Of a DNA stretch of 64,000 bases, positions 31,201-43,200 are shown one piece after another (the first letter of the stretch is position 1; each line of letters starts with the position of its first letter). The stretch is from NCBI GenBank assembly GCA_934047225.1, contig OW204005.1, positions 16,562,396-16,626,395 on the forward strand, read 5' to 3'. Both the position numbers and the translations under genes were made by a program. The notes beneath the pieces are model-generated. The model was not told where the DNA came from. It saw nothing but the letters and a program-made list of their open reading frames with translations, and ran no database searches. This stretch comes from Ypsolopha sequella (lineage: Eukaryota > Arthropoda > Insecta > Lepidoptera > Ypsolophidae).

Positions 31201-34200
31201 CATGCCATCCATCAGCCCGTATTCGTCCACTGCTTGACATAGGTCTCCCCCATAGTCCTCAGTCATCCTCATCCAGCCGCCACCCGCAACGTCCTTCAGA
31301 TCGTCAGTCCAGCGGGCACGAGGGTGGCCTACGCTACGCTTTGCTGTACGTGGTCTCCATTCCAATGCCTTACGGCCCCAACGGTCATCACGTCGGCGAC
31401 AAATATGGCCAGTCCACTTTCTACCATAGAATGCATTACAAACTTGCAATCAATCAGAAACAAATTTAAAAGCACAAATATTTTAAATAAATTTCTCGAG
31501 CCAGGATTCGAACCTGTGACCTCCTGCTTGCTTGAGCGCGCCTGTCATGTAAGCAGGAGATCGCAGGTTCAAATCCTGCCCCGAGGAGCTTTTTCAAAAT
31601 ATTTGTGCTTTTAAATTTGTTTCTGATTGATTGCAAGTTTGTGTAATGCATTCTAATAATAATTTAAACATGTTTATGCCTGTCTCCATCCTGCTATGAT
31701 CCTGACATACCACTTTCGCTTCTTTATAATTATTAATTGGGTCTTACAAGCTTAGGAACTTACAAGAATAGCAACAAAAAAGTGCAAGCTTGTATGTGTA
31801 TGTTTTGGCCCGGCAATTGTGGATGAATATACCGCCATCAATCGGTCCTAGGCATGGTGGGCCACCTGGCTGTGCCTGTTGTCCAGCTGTCCTCTTGCGA
31901 ATAACTTCGAGGCAGTTTCCGAGTAAGATGGTGGTACCTTCACGAGCCCGGAATCAGCTCCACCACCTCGCCAAAGACTTCTACAGCCATAATATTCGTT
32001 CAAACCATGTCTCTTAACCCTCGAAAATCTCTACTAATAGGTTAGTAAAATAGCAAAAATGTTAGGAGCGACATTATAGGTTGTCAACTTCGTGCCTACC
32101 GCGTCCACGGAGTATAGGGGTTGGCGGGCAGGGTCTCGGAGGGGATGCGAATGGTGAGGCGGGAGGGTGAGCAGGTCGCTCCATAGATAACCGATGTATA
32201 ATGGATCTCTTTTGTAGACTCTATGATATTTTAAAGTTGTCAATGTCATACTTGTGAACTTGGAATGCCTTGCGCACGGCCCTGCACACTAAGTCGCGTG
32301 CTACCTCGTACCCGCCAACCCCTGTACCCCGTGAGCGCGGTAAGCACGTATTTGACAACCTATAGGCATGGGCGTAGCCAGCCATGGGCTCAGAGTGGGG
32401 CACACCTACCTACTTCACGAAATCTACCATCCAAAACTGTGTCTCTAACTTCAGGATTGCGTTTGTGTCCGCATGACCGACCGCTGCACGCGTGCGGTCA
32501 ATCGCACGCGCACTTTTTGTTTTGATCGCATTTTTTTTTTGTCGACTGACGACTGTCGAGTGTGAACTTTCTTACGGATATTATGTATTGTAGTTAGTAC
32601 GTTATCTAGTTTTTTAGGTTTGGTTAGGTACCTTATAGGTCAGAGACAGGGTGAGGCAAGCACCTCACCCTGCTCCACCGTGGCTATGCCCATGTCTATA
32701 GGAATGTATGGTTTCTTACGCTCTCTTTTGCACTCTTAAGCGTACGCATTCCGTAATGTTCACTTACACTCCTCCCAATAACTTCCAGAACAAATTAGAC
32801 AAATGCATATCCCTACTGACGAAGCAAGTGATATCACCTAAATGCAACGCCACACTCCTCACTTCTACTGCTCAAACCATTAGCACTTCCATCGGCTCGA
32901 ATGGTGGCGATCATCTCGAATATTGTGGTAAGTGTTTATCCATTATAACTTGACTAGCTTTAGCCCGCGGCTTCGCCCGCGCTGATTTCGTTTGCATTTT
33001 CCGGGATAAAAAGTAGACTATCTCAACACGCATTTCGCATTTATAATAGGGGTACGGATAACTTTGTGCTTGATACACCAAAGGTCTGAGAGTGATTGAG
33101 GAAGGCAGCGGGCGAGAATGACGGATTAAATTTGCTAGAAATGGGACCAAAAATCTTTGGTACATCCAATTTTACCGATGATTGTAGCGGCGAATGTCCA
33201 ATGCACTTACCATAAAGCCGGAGTTGACCTGCCGTCAGACTTGAACATTCCTCGGGTTAAGTGATGTATTCTTACACTGATGAAAAAACATTTTGCCCTC
33301 TCCTCAGGGGTCATTCACAAATTACGTAGCGAAATTTGGGGGGAGGGGGGTGGTGGCTAGGCGTTGCGGTACTAGTACGTGCGGGGGTTAAGGTTTGCGT
33401 TACATCACGATTAGGATAGCCAAACTTTTTCCGTTGGTTCTCATTTTTCATTGGCCAGACTCCCCACTGCGTTGCAAAGCTTTTACAAAGCACCCGTTAC
33501 GTTACATAATGGAGGGGGGAGAGGTCCCAGCCAAGCGTTACGGTATTGTTACCTGTAGCCTAAAGCTCTGGTTTCCTCCGAAAGCGGTGGCGACATTTAG
33601 CGGTCGCTATATAGCGTTGAATGACGTCACTGAAACGTCGGCTATGAAAACAAGATGGCGGTGGTTTCCTAGAGAGCGTTGTTTGACACCGTAACGTCAG
33701 TAGCGGTGCCGCCATTTGCATGACGGCCGCTCTTTACGGTGTTGAAGAATCTCGAACGTTTTTTTTCAATAGCGGTGTACTATTTATTGTAAAATGAATG
33801 TCAACTGGAGCAGCAAAGAAGATTTAGTGCGGGTTCATGATATATTACATAATTTAAAGCATAAAAGCGACGCTTTAAAATTTCACAAGCACCTTCGTTA
33901 ATACGAGCTTTGTATAAATCACAATTCTCCATACGATTATTTTCATCTTCTGATGATTGCTCATCGCCACCGCTATCTGAGAAAACCATAGCTTAAGCAT
34001 GAAAACATCTCCGTATAGTTGCGTTTCAAACTACATCAAAATCGTATGGAATCTGGGAAACCGCTCCAAGCGGACAGTAGCGGAACTAACAGCTACGTAT
34101 GGCAACCTAAGTTCAGTTTCAAACGCAACTATACGGAGATGTTTTCCTGGCGTCGAAAATTTTAAGAACTTTGCGTTGTGTAATTTGTCAACGATCCCTT

Positions 34201-37200
34201 ACCCGCTATTTGTTTCGAGATATTACTGACTTCGGTCAAAATTGATATCGATAAGAAACGACCTCTGAACGCTCTGTCACAATTTTGGATCATGCGCCAT
34301 ATTAGGAACATCAATTAAGGTGGATGGTCCAAGGCAATCTTCATACAAACTTGTGGGAACCAATAACGACTACAGAAGTATTATTATTTAATTCTGTTAC
34401 CTTTTCCCACACGTTCCATCAACTTTACACCCGCGAATAATCAGTTTTTTTACAAACAAACTTTTTTAGAATCTAATTTTGTTATTTAAAACTTTTGTAA
34501 TCCAAATGTATGTAAGTTTTAAATTGCAAAATTAGACTGTTAAAACATTTTGTTTTTAAGAAAAGCTGAATATTCGCGGGTGTAAAGTTGATGGAACGTG
34601 TGAAAAAAGGTAACAGATTAAATAATAATATTTCTTTCGTCGTTATTGGTTCTCACAAGTTTTTTATAAAAACTACCTTGGATTATCCACCTTAATTTTA
34701 AAAACCTTAAATCTTATAGGTAATAGAGAGGCTATTTAATATTTATACGTGTATAGATAAAATCTTAATATTATTAATAAATCTTTATATAAGTTTTTTA
34801 AACTTTATTATTGTATAAAAATATTCTAAAAACTAATTTTATCCCTCACCTAACATTGTATCGAGCTAAGATAATTTCAACTCAAGATGGATAAACCCGA
34901 CGAGGTTTTGTCATGTGTTACTTGTGTACCTATATAATTGTTCTTCTAAACCACGAATAAAGAAAATTGAAAAAAAAAAGAAAAGGAATCCCTTACAGGG
35001 AAGTCCCAGTGTCTGTCTGTCTATCTGTAACATGCCCAAAATACTGCTTCATTTGATTAGTAGGTGCAAAAAACACTCCGGGAAAATTATTATGTGACAG
35101 CCATTTTAAAATATTCTAGAAGAACATCTGTCATCTCTGGCTCGGTGTTCAGCTGACGAGGTCAGCTCACTGATATACGCGCGACGAGCGAGTCTGGTGC
35201 AAGCGTTGTCTACTGAAGCGAGCCGGGAGCACAACAGTACCAGGTAACTTGTATTTATATATGTTTAGTTCACTTGTAGAAGAGCATCTGTCAACTCTAG
35301 CTCGGTGTTCAGCTGACGAGGTCAGCTCACTGATATACGCGCGACGAGCGAGTCTGGTGCAAGCGTTGTCTACTGAAGCGAGCCGGGAGCACAACAGTAC
35401 CAGGTAACTTGTATTTATATATGTTTAGTTCACTTGTAGAAGAGCATCTGTCAACTCTAGCTCGGTGTTCAGCTGACGAGGTCAGCTCACTGATATACGC
35501 GCGACGAGCGAGTCTGGTGCAAGCGTTGTCTACTGAAGCGAGCCGGGAGCACAACAGTACCAAGTAACTTGTATTTATATATGTTTAGTTCACTTGTAGA
35601 AGAGCATCTGTCAACTCTAGCTCGGTGTTCAGCTGACGAGGTCAGCTCACTGATATACGCGCGACGAGCGAGTCTGGTGCAAGCGTTGTCTACTGAAGCG
35701 AGCCGGGACCACAACAGTACCAGGTAACTTGTATTTATATATGTTTAGTTCACTTGTAGAAGAGCATCTGTCAACTCTAGCTCGGTGTTCAGCTGACGAG
35801 GTCAGCTCACTGATATACGCGCGACGAGCGAGTCTGGTGCAAGCGTTGTCTACTGAAGCGAGCCGGGACCACAACAGTACCAGGTAACTTGTATTTATAT
35901 ATGTTTAGTTCACTTGTAGAAGAGCATCTGTCAACTCTAGCTCGGTGTTCAGCTGACGAGGTCAGCTCACTGATATACGCGCGACGAGCGAGTCTGGTGC
36001 AAGCGTTGTCTACTGAAGCGAGCCGGGACCACAACAGTACCAAGTAACTTGTATTTATATATGTTTAGTTCACTTGTAGAAGAGCATCTGTCAACTCTAG
36101 CTCGGTGTTCAGCTGACGAGGTCAGCTCACTGATATACGCGCGACGAGCGAGTCTGGTGCAAGCGTTGTCTACTGAAGCGAGCCGGGACCACAACAGTAC
36201 CAGGTAACTTGTATTTATATATGTTTAGTTCACTTGTAGAAGAGCATCTGTCAACTCTAGCTCGGTGTTCAGCTGACGAGGTCAGCTCACTGATATACGC
36301 GCGACGAGCGAGTCTGGTGCAAGCGTTGTCTACTGAAGCGAGCCGGGACCACAACAGTACCAAGTAACTTGTATTTATATATGTTTAGTTCACTTGTAGA
36401 AGAGCATCTGTCAACTCTAGCTCGGTGTTCAGCTGACGAGGTCAGCTCACTGATATACGCGCGACGAGCGAGTCTGGTGCAAGCGTTGTCTACTGAAGCG
36501 AGCCGGGACCACAACAGTACCAGGTAACTTGTATTTATATATGTTTAGTTCACTTGTAGAAGAGCATCTGTCAACTCTAGCTCGGTGTTCAGCTGACGAG
36601 GTCAGCTCACTGATATACGCGCGACGAGCGAGTCTGGTGCAAGCGTTGTCTACTGAAGCGAGCCGGGACCACAACAGTACCAGGTAACTTGTATTTATAT
36701 ATGTTTAGTTCACTTGTAGAAGAGCATCTGTCAACTCTAGCTCGGTGTTCAGCTGACGAGGTCAGCTCACTGATATACGCGCGACGAGCGAGTCTGGTGC
36801 AAGCGTTGTCTACTGAAGCGAGCCGGGAGCACAACAGTACCAAGTAACTTGTATTTATATATGTTTAGTTCACTTGTAGAAGAGCATCTGTCAACTCTAG
36901 CTCGGTGTTCAGCTGACGAGGTCAGCTCACTGATATACGCGCGACGAGCGAGTCTGGTGCAAGCGTTGTCTACTGAAGCGAGCCGGGAGCACAACAGTAC
37001 CAAGTAACTTGTATTTATATATGTTTAGTTCACTTTTAGAAGAGCATCTGTCATCTCTGGCTCGGTGTTCAGCTGACGAGGTCCGCTCACTGATATACGC
37101 GCGACGAGCGAGTCTGGTGCAAGCGTTGTCTACTGAAGCGAGCCGGGAGCACAACAGTACCAGGTAACTTGTATTTATATATGTTTAGTTCACTTGTAGA

Positions 37201-40200
37201 AGAGCATCTGTCAACTCTAGCTCGGTGTTCAGCTGACGAGGTCAGCTCACTGATATACGCGCGACGAGCGAGTCTGGTGCAAGCGTTGTCTACTGAAGCG
37301 AGCCGGGAGCACAACAGTACCAAGTAACTTGTATTTATATATGTTTAGTTCACTTGTAGAAGAGCATCTGTCAACTCTAGCTCGGTGTTCAGCTGACGAG
37401 GTCAGCTCACTGATATACGCGCGACGAGCGAGTCTGGTGCAAGCGTTGTCTACTGAAGCGAGCCGGGACCACAACAGTACCAAGTAACTTGTATTTATAT
37501 ATGTTTAGTTCACTTGTAGAAGAGCATCTGTCAACTCTAGCTCGGTGTTCAGCTGACGAGGTCAGCTCACTGATATACGCGCGACGAGCGAGTCTGGTGC
37601 AAGCGTTGTCTACTGAAGCGAGCCGGGAGCACAACAGTACCAAGTAACTTGTATTTATATATGTTTAGTTCACTTGTAGAAGAGCATCTGTCAACTCTAG
37701 CTCGGTGTTCAGCTGACGAGGTCAGCTCACTGATATACGCGCGACGAGCGAGTCTGGTGCAAGCGTTGTCTACTGAAGCGAGCCGGGAGCACAACAGTAC
37801 CAAGTAACTTGTATTTATATATGTTTAGTTCACTTTTAGAAGAGCATCTGTCAACTCTGGCTCGGTGTTCAGCTGACGAGGTCCGCTCACTGATATACGC
37901 GCGACGAGCGAGTCTGGTGCAAGCGTTGTCTACTGAAGCGAGCCGGGAGCACAACAGTACCAAGTAACTTGTATTTATATATGTTTAGTTCACTTGTAGA
38001 AGAGCATCTGTCAACTCTAGCTCGGTGTTCAGCTGACGAGGTCAGCTCACTGATATACGCGCGACGAGCGAGTCTGGTGCAAGCGTTGTCTACTGAAGCG
38101 AGCCGGGAGCACAACAGTACCAGGTAACTTGTATTTATATATGTTTAGTTCACTTGTAGAAGAGCATCTGTTTGCTTGGGATATCTCTGATGAATAAAAT
38201 CCGAAACGAAGATATCCGTCAGAGATCGAAGGTGACCGACATAGCCTGCCGAATCAGTAAGTTGAAGTGGTAGTGGACTGGCCATATTTGTCACCGACGT
38301 GATGACCGTTGGGGCCGTAAGGCGTTGGAATGGAGACCACGTACAGCAAAGCGTGGCGTAGGCCGCCCTCGTGCCCGCTGGACTGACGATCTGAAGGACG
38401 TTGCGGGTAGCGGCTGGATGAGGATGACTTGAGGACCGCCAAGAGTGGCGTAGTATTGGGGAGGCCTATGTCCAGCAGCGGACGAATACGGGCTGATGGA
38501 TGGATGGAGCGAGTCTGGTGCAAGCGTTGTCTACTGAAGCGATCCGGGATCACAATAGTAACAGGTAACTTGTATTTATCTATGTTTATTTCACTTGCAG
38601 AAGTGCATTGGTGAACGAAATGCAAGAATTCTATTGCTAGCAACATTACTTCAGCAAATTGATCTTGATTGTTTTTAGTTTCTGTTTTGGGAATGCATGT
38701 TGCAATAATTATAGATTTGTCTGCTACTAGTTTTCGAGAAAAGCAGTCTTTTATTTTTTGATGACTAATAAATAGGTATAAATATAATATTTACATTTCT
38801 TGTGTCAATAACTTCGAGGTAACAATTTCATTCAGTTAGTTACGAAGCACTTGATTGACCTGTAGCCTAAGCATGAAAACATCTCCGTATAATTGCGTTT
38901 GAAACTAAACTTAGTTTGCTATACGTAGCTGTTAGTTCCGCTACTGTCCGCTTGGAGCGGTTTCCCAGATTCCATACGATTTTGATGTAGTTTGAAACGC
39001 AACTATACGGAGATGTTTTCGTGCTTAAGCTACTGGCATAGACGAAACAGCCCAGAAAGACGTCTATTATTCAACGTCTTGCGTATAAATAATTCTGTCA
39101 ACAATTGAAACGGGATACTGCAATTCTATTGGCTCTTCCAATCTTACGTATAGCGCCACAAACTTATCTTTCCCGAAGACGAAGACTAACGTAATTAATA
39201 GTCTAAGAGCTAGCGACCAGATCGGTCATGTGGCTTCAGCTGTATTGAAACTCTGTTAGCTACTTCCATGAACAACCTTTTCCGATAATCTTCGTGTTGG
39301 CAGGCCGCGAGCGGTGGGTGCGGGTGTAGTGTGGTGGGGAAAAAAATGTGGGCTCAGCGACTTTTATTTTTTTTTTCAAACAGTTGCTCTGTACTCCCTG
39401 TGCACCCAAAAATGTTTTTAATCGATCTGGTGGTGGGAAGGGGTTGCCAGCGTTAATTAAAAGTACCAAGCCGCCGTGAGCCGTGAGCGCGATGACGCGT
39501 TCGCCGGCTGATATCTGAGCCCACATGAAAATTATTATTATTTTGGTACTTTTAATTAACGCTGAAACCCCTTCCCACCACCCGACCGATTTAAATTTTT
39601 TTTTGGGTGCACAGGGAGTACAGAGCAACTGTTTGAAAAAAAAATTAAAGTCGCTGAGCCCACATTTTTTTGCATTTTTTTCCCCACCCCACTACACCCG
39701 CACCCACCGCCCGCGGCCTGCCAGCACGAAGATTATCGGAAAAGGTTGTTCAGGGAAGTAGCTAACGGAGTTTCAATACCTACAGCTGAAGCCACATGAC
39801 CGATTTGGTCGCTAGCTCTCAGTCTATAATATATAGGTAGAAGTAATTTTGGTTTGGCCTACCGAAACATATAATTTTGGAGTGGCGAATTGTATCTGCT
39901 GGTTCAGTCAGATATGTTGACAGAAATCGGTCGCCTGTTATGAGGAGTTTGTAGGCTGTATTCGTCTATGGCTACTGGTACAATAATATTAACTTACACT
40001 AAACGATAATTTCATAATAAAAATGTTTTATATTTTCCAGTCCTAGCCCCCGAAGCGTTCTAGCGCACAATACAGCGCTACATTGCAACTTGTCTCTGAA
40101 CGCTATCAAACATCGTCTGCAAATCAAGCGCATGAAGACACGACTGGCCAACCGTTTAAACGATGTCAACGTTAGTATACTGGTTTTTATTATTATCATT

Positions 40201-43200
40201 TATTTCTTTATTGCACAAATTATAGATGTGCAATGGGTGGACTTAATGTTAAAGCATTTCTCCCAGTCAACCCGTCAGGAGGTACTATATAAAGTATATT
40301 CTCATTAAAACAATAAAAAAATATTATTCGATATATTCGACTGATGACGGCCCCATATACAAGGTGACTTTTTGATCATCTTCCAAATTCATACTGGAGG
40401 GTTGATAAGTGACCAGTATCTTGGATCAATAACAATTTTTGTGAAATTCCTAAAATGAAATTTCGGCTTCCCATAGAAATTCACTTCCAGTCCCGAGTGA
40501 ATCACTATGGGGGGTCGAAATTTCATTTTACGAATTTCACCAAAATTGTTATTGATCCATGATACTGATCACTTACCAAGCCGCTAGTATGAATTTGGAC
40601 GATGATCAAAAAGTCACCTTGTATATAATAAATAGCTTTTTTTTTTTATATCGAGGGTCGAAATATATCGAATAATATATTTTTTTATTGTCTTAATGAG
40701 AATAAATAAAAAACAAATAAATAAAGCTTACAAAGCAAAATATATTTATTAACAACATAAAATATAGGTGTGCATTGAAAAAAGATATTTTTGTTTGGCC
40801 GGCTTGGGCATAGACAACGACTTTCTTATGTCAACTGTCCCTAAAACCTTCTACGGGTAGCCTAAGCATGAAAACATCTCCGTATAGTTGCGTTTCAAAC
40901 TACATAAAAATCGTATGGAATCTGGGAAACCGCTCCAAGCGGACAGTAGCGGAACTAACAGCTACGTATGGCAACCTAAGTTCAGTTTCAAACGTAACTA
41001 TACGCTCTACTATACTATATGCTCTCTTCTGCGCTGAAAGATTTCCGATTTCCGGATATCCTTCAAGGCTAGATTAGGTGATATCAAAATTTAATTTGGT
41101 GGTCTATATATTTGTTCCCTTTTTTATTACTAGACCCTACTGAGCAACGAAGCATGCGAGCTACTAGTACTTCGCTGTGAGAGAGCGCGAGTGGAAGCAC
41201 GTCTCTGCACACTGAAGGGGTTAATAGAGGAGGTGACGGCACGCAAAGGGATCTTTCTCACTGGAGTGTTCGACTCTGCAGGGAGACAGCTCAACAGCAA
41301 GAGTGTTGCGAATGTTGATAAGACTATTGTGAGTATGTAGGGTTGTAGCTCGAATCAATATATAATAATAATAATCTTGGGCATAGAAATGGCCGTCCGT
41401 TCTTGCTGTACTGTCAGCAAAGATAGACCAAACGTATTCCTGACATATTAACGTCACAGTATGGGATTTAAGGCGATATGCGAAAAAAATACGCGTATTT
41501 CTTTTCTGTGTATTTCTTGAAATACACGGAAAATTTTAATAGATTTCTGGTATATGCATTTTGACTATATAATCTAGGGTTTTGAAATTGGAAAACATGT
41601 TTGGATACATTTTCCTCGATAGAAATAATTGTTGAAATGAGGTCTTCAAACACACTTTTTCTCCTCGTTTGACGAATAGGAACCATATACAGAACTCAAA
41701 CATATTTTATTAGGTGTGTTTCAACAATATTTAGAGATTTGATATTTGAAATTTTACTAGCTATTTTGGTTTTTTTAATAAAAACATATAAACAACTTTT
41801 TTCCCTTTTGCCATGAATCTGCCCCTCTCGCAGTGCGCGATTTTTCGCTTGGAGTGACAGTGACAAAAAAAAATCGTATAGCCTCTTAAGCACAGAACTA
41901 TTAATAAAGGAATAGAAATGCCATGAAAGCCGTGACTGCGACGCACCGATTTGATCAATACGTCAAGACATAACCCGCGGGCCTCTCATTTCTCAACCGA
42001 ACGCTTTAGAATAAACATTATTGTAAAAATGTTGTATTGCAGCGTGGCAAATTGTTATAACTCTTCAAATAATGCAAATAAGACATCCAAAGGAATTTCA
42101 TTTCACTCGTAAGTAATTTAAACATGTATTCACTGTGATATTTACAGAATAAACCTTGCGGTAAATAAAATTTCAACCTTACCATGAAATAGCGTAGCGT
42201 TGAAATTAGATAATATTTTGTCCATTGCAGGTTATAAAAGAGTGTCACACATTGAGTTAGAATATTAACGCCGTAATGTATATTTTTTCAAACATTATCA
42301 ACACGGACCTAACTGTTTCATAGTACGGCCGCTGGTCATGGCTTTTAACACATATGTGTAATAGCTTGGCACAGTGCCATGACGTGTTTGGTATTTTACA
42401 TCTAAGCTTCATAGAAATACGGTGTTATTTTGGCTGTATGAAGACGTGTGAATCTATGTGTGCGCCGCGTATGTTTACTAACTAGGTAATACTACGTTAT
42501 TCCAAAAAGTGGCGACAGCGGTGCTAGTATAAAATTTGTGTCACGCCATCCCCGTGGATTTAAGCGATTGACAACATACACATTGACTCAGTGGCGTATT
42601 TACCCTAGGGCTAAAAGGGCCATGGCCCGGGGCGGTAGGCTGCGAGGGGCGGCGCAAGCTGCACCTCGCGCTCAGCTTTGGGAACTTTTCATAATCAATC
42701 GTTACCTATCTTTTAATTTATATTGCTTTTTGACTTGATACTCCTATTAAAAAAAAAATTGTCCATCGAAAAACATAATTAAATATATTTTTTTGGACAA
42801 AAGTATAAATCTCAAAACATTGTTTATTTGTGGAATCCCTAGATAAAAGATCGATGAATCAAATATATTTTCTTCAATATGAGGAAAGACCTAGTTTCTG
42901 CCAATGAACCCTTGAACACCTGGTGTTGTTGATGTTCTAGCGTCTGGTGTCCCGTTAATGCTATATGTATTAATATCATAATGTAATTGTAACGCCCTCT
43001 TAGGACTTAAGGTTAAACGTCAGTCACTTAGCACAAAGTGCATAACTTAACTTTGTATTTCTTGTTTAGAAGTTAAAATTTTAAAAACATTTTTGTATGT
43101 GGCAGTTAACACCAATAGTTTAGTATTAGTGAGGTTTATAAAGCATAAGTTTGAAATTTAATGCACAATTAGTCATGATCTGGTCCAAACAAAGTTAAAA

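Noticed and set aside
31535..31600. A functional tRNA-Thr(TGT) gene
   Set aside because: The T and anticodon arms fit, but the acceptor stem does not pair and the sequence is half of a palindrome, so a tRNA-derived repeat is more likely.
35167..38114. Series of 75-78-codon minus-strand open frames, one per array unit
   Set aside because: They are the antisense of the exon 6 repeat and recur only because the unit recurs. The plus-strand frame has splice sites and joins HAUS5 in phase.
35120..38159. CRISPR-like regular spacing
   Set aside because: The whole 160-bp unit is repeated, with no variable spacers, and the window is clearly eukaryotic.
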